NCBI GenBank assembly: GCA_015066345.1 | Contig: SVOQ01000018.1 | Location: 1-54,328 of the forward strand | Reading direction: 5' to 3' | DNA length: 54,328 nt | Origin: Oscillospiraceae bacterium | Lineage (GTDB): Bacteria > Bacillota > Clostridia > Oscillospirales > Acutalibacteraceae | Shown here: positions 26,064 through 34,325 of the stretch, in pieces | How the letters are laid out: each line of letters opens with the position of its first letter | How positions within the stretch are numbered: the stretch's first letter is position 1 | The notes under the pieces: generated by a model | What the model was told of the DNA's origin: nothing | Seen by the model: the letters and a program-made list of their open reading frames with translations, nothing else | Databases searched by the model: none | Translations under genes and position numbers: made by a program

Positions 26064-28397
26064 TTACACCTCTATAATATTCTCGGGCATTTCATTTACA
26101 CAGAGTATTGTGTATTTACCTGTTTCGTTTTTACCTCGGCTAAGGCTTGTTTTTTCAAAAACAAACCCTTCGGGAAGTATAATTTCCCCGTAAATATCTT
26201 GTGGTTTCTCTATTTCAAGGGTGATTATATTTCCCCTCTTATTCCACGAAACATTCACTCTACCCTCGGTACTGTCATAAAATGCGGTAACCTCCGTAAG
26301 TGGAGCAATGAAACAGGGTTCGATATTAATTTCCTTACAATCATCCTTATAGGGGTTAACATTTATTCCCGCAAAATAACGCATAAATACCGCGGAAACA
26401 TCCGAATAATTATGATGATTAAGGGAATCGGGGAATTCATTCTCGGGGTGGAAATTCTCGGGCAAAGCGGTGTAACCGCGTTTAACCCAGTTACCGTAAG
26501 AGGGATAATCGGGTCTTGCTATCATTTTGTAAGCCAAATCCGCCCTGCCGTAATCACAGAGAACTCTGAATATGGGTCTTACCCCGATAAAACCAAAGTC
26601 GACGTGTTCACCGTCGTTTTCAATTATTTCAACGAGTTTTCTGAATGCTTCCTGTTTTTCGCTTTCATCAAATACATTGTAGTATATAGCCATGGACTGG
26701 GACGTTTGGCATCTACCCGCGGCGGTCATTGTTTTAAAATCAATAAGGTATTTTCTTACTGCCGAACGTATTTCGTTATAAAGATTTTCACAAAACTCTT
26801 TCTGCAGTTTCATACCCATAACGTCAAACATATAGGCACATTTGTCAAGGTAATCCATACCCATAACGCTACAAGTAAATTCCAAGGGTGCTTTTATAAC
26901 CGTTACGGGGCACCAGTCACCAAGGCCGAACGCCATTGTACCCCTGTTATTTCGTTTTCTCGCAAGAAAATCCGCGTAACGCATAAGTGCGTGAGTACTT
27001 TCCTCCATTATGGTTTTATCCCCACGATAAATATACTCATAATACGGAATGTAGGCTAAAACACAGTCCCACGCAGTACCGAATCCTCTACCGTAGCCCC
27101 ACTTATCCGTGGGCACAATTCCGGGAATCATACCGTTATCGTCCTGTGCTTTTACAATATTACGCATCCACTCCCTGTAACTGTTTTCGGGGGTAAGATT
27201 CATAACCGTCTGTTCGCAGGAAATAGCCGCATCCCCTGTCCAACCATTCTTTTCGCGTTGGGGACAATCCGTTGGGAAATAGTAAAAATTCGAAAGAGTG
27301 GAGTTACGAGCCATTGCCTGAAGTCGGTTTATTGTAGTATCGGAGCAACGGAAATTACCACGCTCCTTAATATCCGAGCTGTAAACCGTAAATGTAAGTA
27401 AATCTTCTGTAGCCTGTTCGTCGGTTATACCGTATACAACGCAATATCTCGCACCGTGATATGTAAACTGAGGAACGAAAATTTCCTCCTCGTCACTTTT
27501 AAGCACATAAATATCCCTTTGAGAATATCCGTCGGGATAAAACTGCACATTACTTATATCGGGGTTGCCTTTTTCATCAAGGTATTCCCCAAACTGCAAA
27601 TCTATTTTCTGTCCGCGGAAGCCTTTGATTTTAAGTCTTTCAACACCTGCGGTAGTGATTCCGAAATCGTAAAGCCAACCCTCCCGTTCCTTTGTGGGAA
27701 AATCGCAACAATTCTTGGAAACATTCTCGTTTGCCCTGAAGGGTACTGTTTTACATTTATATATATTTACGGGTTTTAATTCTCTTAAAGGAAGTATGGG
27801 GTCCGCCTCGCAAATACGTTTTTCACCCCTCGGGATAGTGGCAATTTCAGAAGTTTTCCACTCCGAGTCCCGGAAATCAATATCCGCCCAGTTTTCTTTT
27901 TCGTTTCTCGCATCATAAAAGCAACCTACTCGTAAATCGTCAAATAAAATTCCCGAAGGTGCGGTTTTTACTCTTTGGTCGGCTTCAAAATGATAATTCT
28001 GCATACTGATATCCGTAACATCAATACTGAAAGCAACCGACGGTGCACCGCGAAAAGCCGCCTTATCAAAATCCCATATTTCGCCACCGGGTGCATTCTG
28101 CATACCATTACCAAGTTGTATACCGAGAACATTTTTACCCTCTTTTAACAAGGGTGTAATATCATATTCGTCATAATAAACTATATGGTCGGGGTTTGAA
28201 ATATAGGGCGCAAGTATGCCCTTTGTGATTTTTTTGCCGTTAATATATACATCGTAGAAACCCGCACAACCTATGGTAAGTGTACCTGATTGGGGTTCAT
28301 CCTGAATAACAAAAATCTTTCGGAATAAGGGTGAAGCAACATAATTTTTGTATGTTGAAAATTCTTGCCCTGCACATATAAATTTACTTGAAAGCAT
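26064..28397 (-). CDS. GH78-family alpha-L-rhamnosidase
   Basis: A 777-residue cytosolic enzyme expected to release terminal L-rhamnose from plant glycosides or oligosaccharides. An N-terminal beta-sandwich (GFYDVYINGKKI, then the ITPLLKEGKN block) precedes the (alpha/alpha)6 barrel; the catalytic loop DCPQREKNGWTGDA (about 377-390) closely matches the GH78 motif DCPQRDERLGWTGDA, with E-K-N replacing D-E-R-L. Later blocks GLGDWCPV and the C-terminal sandwich are also as in GH78. ATG 28397 follows GGGAGGTG. No signal peptide is seen, so the substrate is imported. Together with rhaB it indicates rhamnose use. Confidence 0.9.
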   Translation of the reverse strand: MLSSKFICAGQEFSTYKNYVASPLFRKIFVIQDEPQSGTLTIGCAGFYDVYINGKKITKGILAPYISNPDHIVYYDEYDITPLLKEGKNVLGIQLGNGMQNAPGGEIWDFDKAAFRGAPSVAFSIDVTDISMQNYHFEADQRVKTAPSGILFDDLRVGCFYDARNEKENWADIDFRDSEWKTSEIATIPRGEKRICEADPILPLRELKPVNIYKCKTVPFRANENVSKNCCDFPTKEREGWLYDFGITTAGVERLKIKGFRGQKIDLQFGEYLDEKGNPDISNVQFYPDGYSQRDIYVLKSDEEEIFVPQFTYHGARYCVVYGITDEQATEDLLTFTVYSSDIKERGNFRCSDTTINRLQAMARNSTLSNFYYFPTDCPQREKNGWTGDAAISCEQTVMNLTPENSYREWMRNIVKAQDDNGMIPGIVPTDKWGYGRGFGTAWDCVLAYIPYYEYIYRGDKTIMEESTHALMRYADFLARKRNNRGTMAFGLGDWCPVTVIKAPLEFTCSVMGMDYLDKCAYMFDVMGMKLQKEFCENLYNEIRSAVRKYLIDFKTMTAAGRCQTSQSMAIYYNVFDESEKQEAFRKLVEIIENDGEHVDFGFIGVRPIFRVLCDYGRADLAYKMIARPDYPSYGNWVKRGYTALPENFHPENEFPDSLNHHNYSDVSAVFMRYFAGINVNPYKDDCKEINIEPCFIAPLTEVTAFYDSTEGRVNVSWNKRGNIITLEIEKPQDIYGEIILPEGFVFEKTSLSRGKNETGKYTILCVNEMPENIIEV

Positions 28398-28424
28398 AAG
28401 AACACCTCCCTGAAACTTAACTAT

Positions 28425-28491
28425 ATAATACTCCAACAATTTTGTTATGTAAATATTTTTTATTGACTGATTAATATCTTTTTAGTAAAAT
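28425..28491. promoter_or_regulatory. Divergent promoters of the GH78 gene and the plus-strand membrane-protein gene
   Basis: Minus strand: TTTACA (28453-28448), 17 bases, TATTAT (28430-28425) for GH78. Plus strand: TTGACT (28463-28468), 17 bases, TAAAAT (28486-28491) for the gene at 28524. The two -35 boxes are only ten bases apart. Confidence 0.65.
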
Positions 28492-28523
28492 GTCTTTTAT
28501 ACATAAACTTAAAGGAAATTAAA

Positions 28524-29903
28524 ATGGAACTTTCAGAATATTTTATTACTCAATGCCGTGCTATGGGTGTCATTTTACGCAGTACCTCTCCCAATATCAA
28601 AAAACTCGTTTCGGGTAAAAAGGGCAAGGACCAAGTAGGAATTGCGGCAACTTATAATTTCAATAAATTCAGTTTACGCATAATTTACACCGAGCAAGGC
28701 AGAAACGCTTACGCCCAACAGTCAATATGGCTCACTTTTTCTCTGGATGATGAGCCTACTCTCCCCTTTTCGGTGTATGATATTCTCGCGTTTTGCGAGC
28801 CCTCAAACTTTAACTGCTACACTTACACCTATGTGGATTCAAAAGAACTTATGCAGGATTGTTTCGGTGAAATAACGGGACTTTTACTTAACCTTATTCC
28901 CGGGCTTAACCAATTACTTGAAAATGGTGTTGAGAAAAATCGTCTTATAACATCACAAAAAGAAAGCATAAACCGTTATTTCGGTGATAATGTTATCGAA
29001 AGCAGCGAGATGTTAGGTGCAACGGGTGACAAAATTTTTAACCTTATGCTTAAAAATTACTTTGATGCACAGATAGAATGTGCCGTCATAGGCTCTCAGT
29101 CACTTTTTTACGAGGGCAAAACCGAAAAAGCTCTTAAAAAACTGAAAAAATCAAAATTCCGCACCCAATACCACGAAAATCTTATTAAATACCTTGAGAA
29201 TGGCGGTAAACCACTTAAGGAAAATGAAGTTATAAAAGAGGCTTCTATAAAAAAAGGCTCAAGCCGTCACGGTGGCGGAATTAAGGGTATGCTGAAGTAC
29301 GGTGCATTTTCACTTCTTTTTACTCTCGCTATTTCAATTATAGCCATTCCCCTTTATTACGGCTTATGTATGTTGGTTTTCAGAGATAGTTTTTATGTTA
29401 TGGGGCTTTTAGAAAACATTGTCTTATTTCCTGCTTTTTGCGTTTTACCCGGTTGTGCAATTGCAATACATTTACTTAAACGCAACAAAAAAGTCAAAAA
29501 GAATGACTCTCAGAAAGTTCACTCTCCAAAACTCAATTCCGCTACACTTATGTTTATAAAGTGTTTCACCATATTAGCTGAATGTCTGCTTATTTTAAGT
29601 TTTGTTACATGCCTTAATTCCACTACGGTTTTTTACGAAAACTCATTTAAATACTCTGAGGAAGATTTCCCCTTATCCCAAAATGAGTGTCAATATGATG
29701 TAATTGACTATTTCGCCATAGTTGATGGTTACGAAATCGACGGTGAATTTCAAAAAGACCCCCATATAGTAGCCGTTACCACAAGCGGTACAAAAATTGA
29801 TTTATATAATTCATCGTGTTTTTCAACAGAAGATTTCAAAGAAAAAACTGAAACTTTTTTAACCGAAAAAGGCATTGAAATAAAAAATGTAAAAACTATA
29901 TAA
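28524..29903 (+). CDS. Uncharacterised membrane protein
   Basis: I do not recognise a family. The 459-residue protein has a soluble N-terminal half (about 1-250) with mixed alpha/beta composition, a basic linker (KKGSSRHGGG), then two membrane helices (about 256-310), a basic loop, a third helix (about 343-366), and a C-terminal part (about 370-459) likely outside the cell. The N-terminal part has an amphipathic helical stretch with a KALKKLKKSKF segment that resembles a TPR-like helix. AAAGGAAA lies before the ATG. It is a single-gene transcript between two divergent/convergent minus-strand operons. Confidence 0.75.
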   Translation: MELSEYFITQCRAMGVILRSTSPNIKKLVSGKKGKDQVGIAATYNFNKFSLRIIYTEQGRNAYAQQSIWLTFSLDDEPTLPFSVYDILAFCEPSNFNCYTYTYVDSKELMQDCFGEITGLLLNLIPGLNQLLENGVEKNRLITSQKESINRYFGDNVIESSEMLGATGDKIFNLMLKNYFDAQIECAVIGSQSLFYEGKTEKALKKLKKSKFRTQYHENLIKYLENGGKPLKENEVIKEASIKKGSSRHGGGIKGMLKYGAFSLLFTLAISIIAIPLYYGLCMLVFRDSFYVMGLLENIVLFPAFCVLPGCAIAIHLLKRNKKVKKNDSQKVHSPKLNSATLMFIKCFTILAECLLILSFVTCLNSTTVFYENSFKYSEEDFPLSQNECQYDVIDYFAIVDGYEIDGEFQKDPHIVAVTTSGTKIDLYNSSCFSTEDFKEKTETFLTEKGIEIKNVKTI

Positions 29904-29907
29904 AAAT

Positions 29908-29939
29908 ACTACCCGAAGAAAATCAAGTCTTCGGGTAGT
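29908..29939. terminator. Shared terminator between convergent genes
   Basis: A perfect 12-bp stem (ACTACCCGAAGA, 29908-29919, with 29928-29939) and an eight-base loop, with T-rich runs on both strands. It serves the plus-strand gene ending at 29903 and the minus-strand GH3 gene ending at 29949. Confidence 0.9.
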
Positions 29940-29948
29940 GTTATTTTA

Positions 29949-32201
29949 TTACAATGTAACTTCACCGCTAAGGCGTATATCTCTTGACGATGATGCGGCG
30001 TAAATACTGAATTTACCTGGTTCAACAACCCATTCATAAGCCTGATTCATAAGCCTGAAAGCCTTGTAATCAAGATTAAATTCAACCTCTTTGGTTTCAC
30101 CCGCTTCAAGGGTAATTCGTTTGAAATCCTTAAGAAGTTTAAGAGGTGTAACAACGGAGCTTTCGCAATCTTCAACATAAATCTGCACAACCTCGTCCCC
30201 TGTTACCTTGCCGATGTTTTTAACTTTCAGTTTAACATTAACATCGGTGTCACCCGTTTTAGTAACCGTAAGGTCTGAATACTCGAAATCAGTGTAACTG
30301 AGACCGTAACCAAAGGGAAAAAGAGCGTCACCCTTACCCTCGTAATATTCGTTACTCGCACCGGGAAGCATTGAGTAATAACAGGGTATCATAGTTGACC
30401 TTCGGGGAAGTGAGAAGGGAAGTTTACCACCGGGGTTTACCTTGCCTAAGAGTACATCCGCAATAGCCTGAGGGCCTTTTTCACCGCCGAACCAACAGGA
30501 AAGCACCGCGTTTGAAATGTCACATTCCTCTTTTATAGCAAGAGGTTTACCGTGAATCATAACAAAGACTATGGGTTTACCTGTTTCGGAAAGTTTCTTA
30601 AGAAGTTCGCCCTGTTTACCGCAAAGGGTAAGTTCGCATCTGTCCCTACCCTCACCGCTGGAGATGGTATCGTCTCCGCCACAGAAGATAACAAGGTCGC
30701 TTTGCTCGGCATATTGTACCGCCTGAGCAATGTTTTCCGTCTGCTCCTCTGCCTTAATGCCCATAAGATGGTGTTGGTCACCTAAAGCAAACTGAAAATC
30801 ACCGTCACTTATACCGCAACCGTCACTTTGCAAAATCTCGGTTTCGGGTAATTCGGCTTTCAAAACATCGTAGATTGTTTCCAAGTTTCTGTCAACGATT
30901 TTCGCGGAATAACCACCCAATCGAACCTTATGGGATGAAGGACCGATTAAAGCGATTTTCTTGTATTTTTCTTTTTGAAGGGGTAAAATACCGTCATTTT
31001 TAAGAAGAATAACCGATTTCTGTGCTATTTCGAGTGCTTTATCAAGATGTGCTTTACAGTTAATAACATCTTTATAAGCATCTTCATCAGTATAGGGGTT
31101 TTCAAATAAACCTAACTCGAATTTTAATTTAAGCACTCTGCGACAGGATTCATTGATATTTTCAACATCAATTTTACCCTCATTTACTAATTCTTCAAGG
31201 GAGTCGACCCAGAGTTTGTCGGGGTATTCGTCACCACCCTGACAGTCAAGACCATTCTTTTTTGACAGATAAATAGCATCCTTAGGGGATTTCGCCATTT
31301 TATGAAGATAGTGAACACGTCTTAAACCGCCCCAGTCGGAACGGCAGATACCCTGAAGCCCGAATCGTTCTTTAAGAACCGTTTTCAGATAATGGTTGGA
31401 GGTCATTAAAAGGTCGCCGTCAATGGAGTTATAGCTTACCATAACGTCCTTGGCTCCGCCTTCTTTTATTGCCGCCTCAAAAACAGGAAGATATGAATTT
31501 TCGATTTCCCTTGTACCCGCTCTTGCAGTACCGCAGTTTACGCCACCCTCGGGAATACCGTGAACGCAATAATGCTTAGGTTCGGAAATAACCGAATCTT
31601 TTGCGGAAATATCGCCGTTCTGATGCCCTTTGACTATGTTTACCGCCATCTTCGTGGAAAGGCAGGTATCCTCACCAAAGGTTTCCTCGGTTCTGCCCCA
31701 ACGGGGGTCACGGGCAACATCAAGGTTTGGTGCAAGAATTTCAAAAATACCCAAAGACCTGGTTTCAGTGGCTATAACACGCCCCGCCTCATACGCATAC
31801 CGGGGTTCAAATGTTGCCGCCCAAGCGGTGGGAATAGGTAAAACCGTAGCCCTTGTACCCGCTATACCGTGAAGTGCCTCGCCCGTAAATATAACGGGAA
31901 TACCAAGACGGGAATTTTCAATGAAGAATTTTTGTAATTTATTCATTACCGACGGTACACAGTAGTTATCATGAAGATAACCAAGCCCATCGGGAAAATC
32001 CTCTCGAAGTTTATCCCAATAATAATCGGTAGTGGGCAATACGGAGCAATGGTCATCAGGATGCACTTCAGTTGCATACTGACTACCGAACTTCATATCA
32101 AGTTGAGCCGCTTTCTCACGCAAAGTCATACGGGAAAGCAAATCCTCCGCACGTTCCGCAGGCGAATATTCGGGATTTTTATAAATAGGTAAAAGGGACA
32201 T
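29949..32201 (-). CDS. GH3-family beta-glycosidase
   Basis: A 750-residue enzyme that likely releases beta-linked glucose or xylose from short oligosaccharides. The barrel has PNLDVARDPRWGRTEETFGED, shortened here to its core ARDPRWGRTEETFGED, then EPKHYCVHG, with the nucleophile Asp at about 289 in CRSDWGG. The (alpha/beta)6 sandwich has the GGDDTISSGEGRDR loop, and a fibronectin-III-like domain closes the C-terminus (KNIGKVTGDEVVQIYV). ATG 32201 is preceded by GGAGG with good spacing. There is no signal peptide. It follows a zinc-ribbon gene and a Gfo/Idh/MocA gene in one operon. Exact specificity is not readable. Confidence 0.93.
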   Translation of the reverse strand: MSLLPIYKNPEYSPAERAEDLLSRMTLREKAAQLDMKFGSQYATEVHPDDHCSVLPTTDYYWDKLREDFPDGLGYLHDNYCVPSVMNKLQKFFIENSRLGIPVIFTGEALHGIAGTRATVLPIPTAWAATFEPRYAYEAGRVIATETRSLGIFEILAPNLDVARDPRWGRTEETFGEDTCLSTKMAVNIVKGHQNGDISAKDSVISEPKHYCVHGIPEGGVNCGTARAGTREIENSYLPVFEAAIKEGGAKDVMVSYNSIDGDLLMTSNHYLKTVLKERFGLQGICRSDWGGLRRVHYLHKMAKSPKDAIYLSKKNGLDCQGGDEYPDKLWVDSLEELVNEGKIDVENINESCRRVLKLKFELGLFENPYTDEDAYKDVINCKAHLDKALEIAQKSVILLKNDGILPLQKEKYKKIALIGPSSHKVRLGGYSAKIVDRNLETIYDVLKAELPETEILQSDGCGISDGDFQFALGDQHHLMGIKAEEQTENIAQAVQYAEQSDLVIFCGGDDTISSGEGRDRCELTLCGKQGELLKKLSETGKPIVFVMIHGKPLAIKEECDISNAVLSCWFGGEKGPQAIADVLLGKVNPGGKLPFSLPRRSTMIPCYYSMLPGASNEYYEGKGDALFPFGYGLSYTDFEYSDLTVTKTGDTDVNVKLKVKNIGKVTGDEVVQIYVEDCESSVVTPLKLLKDFKRITLEAGETKEVEFNLDYKAFRLMNQAYEWVVEPGKFSIYAASSSRDIRLSGEVTL

Positions 32202-32225
32202 TTCGGGCCTCCGAATGGAAATCAA

Positions 32226-32633
32226 TTATAACCCAAGTTGCTTGGGATCAATAGGTTCGAAAATAAATGAATTCTGTAATGCACCGGGTTTCATATGCAC
32301 CTTTTGATATACAACACGATTCTGAGGTGTAAGTGTGAAAACAGGGTCATTACTTTTTCTGTTCATACCGCAAGCACAATGAAATTTATATGTACCGTAA
32401 GGAAGAGGGAAACAAAGAAGCTCCTTGTTACCGATAAAACCGCAACCCTCGCCGTTAATATAAAGTTCAAATCCGTTTGCAACACCCACAAAAGAACCCT
32501 GTCTGTAAACATACACACACGCATCGGGCGAAAAAGGAACGGGATTTTTACAAGAAGGACAAGGAGCACCGTTACCTGCTATATTGTTGACTTTACCACA
32601 CTTGGGACATTTAACTCTGAATTTAGGTGTCAT
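32226..32633 (-). CDS. Small zinc-ribbon protein with a beta-rich C-terminal domain
   Basis: A 135-residue protein starting with a zinc ribbon (Cys9-x2-Cys12, Cys25-x2-Cys28; CPKCGK and CPSCKN). The rest is beta-rich, with ELYINGEGCGFIGN and YGTYKFHCACGMNR, which resembles the small domain in which a carrier-like turn is exposed (DUF2846-like), but I cannot name it firmly. It has no membrane segment. It is between a Gfo/Idh/MocA oxidoreductase (27 bases) and a GH3 enzyme (24 bases), though function need not follow. Confidence 0.7.
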   Translation of the reverse strand: MTPKFRVKCPKCGKVNNIAGNGAPCPSCKNPVPFSPDACVYVYRQGSFVGVANGFELYINGEGCGFIGNKELLCFPLPYGTYKFHCACGMNRKSNDPVFTLTPQNRVVYQKVHMKPGALQNSFIFEPIDPKQLGL

Positions 32634-32660
32634 AACAAAAACCTCTTATCATATTTTAAT

Positions 32661-33926
32661 TTATTCTTCTGTTACACTCGCTTTGTATGCTGCTACGGCT
32701 TCATCATAAGCCTTCATTGTTTCCTCTGTGGGAACATACTCTGCTCTTTCGGTATTTGCAATAGTGGGAGCATTACCCTTAGAGTCATAGCAGGGTGTAA
32801 GGAAATCGTTTTCGTAAAGGAGTCTGTCTTCTTCCTTACGGAAATCGGGAATATCATAGGGTTTACCGTATTCGAGAGCACTTCTGTGACCAAGAATTGC
32901 AACGGAAGCCATTGTTGTTGCGAAATATTCGTCGAATATGGGCTTTCTGTTTTCACGGATAGCATTGAAGAATTCTCTGACTATAAAGAAGTCTCCGCCG
33001 CCGTGACCCGCTTTTTCTGCTGCTTCTTTTGCATCGGGTTCAAAGTCTGCTTCGTAAGAGCTTACTCTTTCCATTCCCTCGGGAGTATGCTCTTCGTTAA
33101 ATGAAAGGAGGACTTTACCGTCTTCTGCACGAAGATTTTCAATCTGGCCAAGTTCACCGCAAACACGGTATGTATTTGCGTGACCGCCGAAATGTGACCA
33201 ACCTGTTACACGGAATACAGAATCGTCATCGTTAAGGCAGGTTACAACCGCACTTCTGTCAGGTAAACGCCAATAAAGGCTACCGCCACCATTTTCTTCG
33301 TTAAGAGGTCCGAAAACGGGCATTGCAGTAACTCTCTTGGGGAATGCACCTGTAATATACATAAGTGGGCCTAAAGAGTGAGTTATATAGTAAATTCTGG
33401 GAATATGGTATCTCCAATGCTTTGAGGTGGGGCAATAGTGAGCAATTTCCTTCTGAGAAATAATGGGATGGTTATATTCACCCTCGCAGAATAAAGCTTT
33501 ACCTAAAACACCTGAACGATAAACTTTACGCATTTCCTGATTAAATTTCATAAAGGGATAGTTTTCAGCAATCATATAAAATGCTTTGCTTTTTTCACAG
33601 GCTCTTACAAGTTGAACTCCTTCGCCCATTGAAATGTTTGAAGTACATTCACTTAAAACGTGTATATTTTTCTCAAGGGCTTTTATAGCATAGGGTGTAT
33701 GCTCGTGGAAGTAGTTGCAAAGGAAAACTGCTTCAAGACCTTCGTGATTTATAAATTTATCAAAATCAGTATATGTGGCAATACCTTCGTGGTCCGCTCT
33801 TGCTTTTTTAAGCTTTTCTTCGTCAAAATCGCATACCGCAACAACCTCGCCGTTGTTTGCTGCAACGCCGTCATAGAAACCGCTTCCGCGACCGAGACCA
33901 AATATACCGAACTTTATTTTTTCCAT
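32661..33926 (-). CDS. Gfo/Idh/MocA-family NAD(P)-dependent oxidoreductase
   Basis: A 421-residue sugar or inositol-type dehydrogenase. The Rossmann motif is FGIFGLGRGSGFY, followed by VVAVCDFDEEKL and HVLSECTSNIS, where the usual family motif E-K-P is replaced by E-C-T, so the catalytic lysine position is unusual. The C-terminal half has HYCPTSKHWRYHIPRIYY and GHGGGDFFIVREFF, typical of the GH109-like branch of this family. Some members of that branch are NAD-dependent glycosidases. ATG 33926 follows GGGAGG. It is the first gene of an operon with the zinc-ribbon protein and the GH3 enzyme, so processing of modified sugars from glycans fits. Confidence 0.85.
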   Translation of the reverse strand: MEKIKFGIFGLGRGSGFYDGVAANNGEVVAVCDFDEEKLKKARADHEGIATYTDFDKFINHEGLEAVFLCNYFHEHTPYAIKALEKNIHVLSECTSNISMGEGVQLVRACEKSKAFYMIAENYPFMKFNQEMRKVYRSGVLGKALFCEGEYNHPIISQKEIAHYCPTSKHWRYHIPRIYYITHSLGPLMYITGAFPKRVTAMPVFGPLNEENGGGSLYWRLPDRSAVVTCLNDDDSVFRVTGWSHFGGHANTYRVCGELGQIENLRAEDGKVLLSFNEEHTPEGMERVSSYEADFEPDAKEAAEKAGHGGGDFFIVREFFNAIRENRKPIFDEYFATTMASVAILGHRSALEYGKPYDIPDFRKEEDRLLYENDFLTPCYDSKGNAPTIANTERAEYVPTEETMKAYDEAVAAYKASVTEE

Positions 33927-34160
33927 AACTATAACCTCCCAGTTAGATACTGGCTTCATATTACCACATATTTTCATATTGGTAAATATAAAACCAGTAC
34001 AAAAAAATGCCTTTTTTTTAAATAAAATTAACTAAAAATAAAAAAGGTATCCCCATTGCCAAATAACCACACTTTACGCAAAACCAATAACACCTGTTGA
34101 TTTTTGCAATATAACCAAACACATTTTTAAAATATCAGCAAAGTTGTACAGATTAATTAA
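33927..34160. promoter_or_regulatory. AT-rich upstream region of the Gfo/Idh/MocA gene
   Basis: No gene is visible. A CCAGT-TAGAT-ACTGG inverted repeat (about 33939-33953) lies right next to the ribosome binding site of the oxidoreductase gene, and another CCAGTAC lies about 40 bases further upstream near a possible -35 box (TTGTAC on the minus strand). A repressor operator or an RNA hairpin that hides the ribosome binding site are both possible. Confidence 0.35.
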
Positions 34161-34189
34161 TTGACAATATTACAAATGTATAGTAAACT
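34161..34189 (+). promoter_or_regulatory. Promoter of the phosphocholine locus
   Basis: TTGACA (34161-34166), a 17-base spacer and TAAACT (34184-34189). It lies about 135 bases before the first gene, which leaves a long leader. Confidence 0.75.
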
Positions 34190-34221
34190 AGCCTTGTAAT
34201 TTATCAACTGGGTTTTCCATG

Positions 34222-34262
34222 TCATTTTCACGGGTTTCAATTGTGAAAATGATTATTTTTTC
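34222..34262 (+). terminator. Attenuator-like terminator in the leader of the phosphocholine locus
   Basis: TCATTTTCAC (34222-34231) pairs perfectly with GTGAAAATGA (34243-34252) and is followed by TTATTTTTTCT. It lies between the promoter and the first start codon, so RNA polymerase would meet a terminator before the genes. The stem is AT-rich, so it may be weak. No antiterminator pairing was worked out. Confidence 0.55.
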
Positions 34263-34325
34263 TACGAGTGTTCAAAAAAACGATTTTATTTCTTAAAATG
34301 AACAAAACAACGAGGTGTGCAAGTA

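Noticed and set aside
26046-27059. Plus-strand open frame of 337 codons
   Set aside because: It is antisense to the GH78 gene, which has clear catalytic motifs and start signals.
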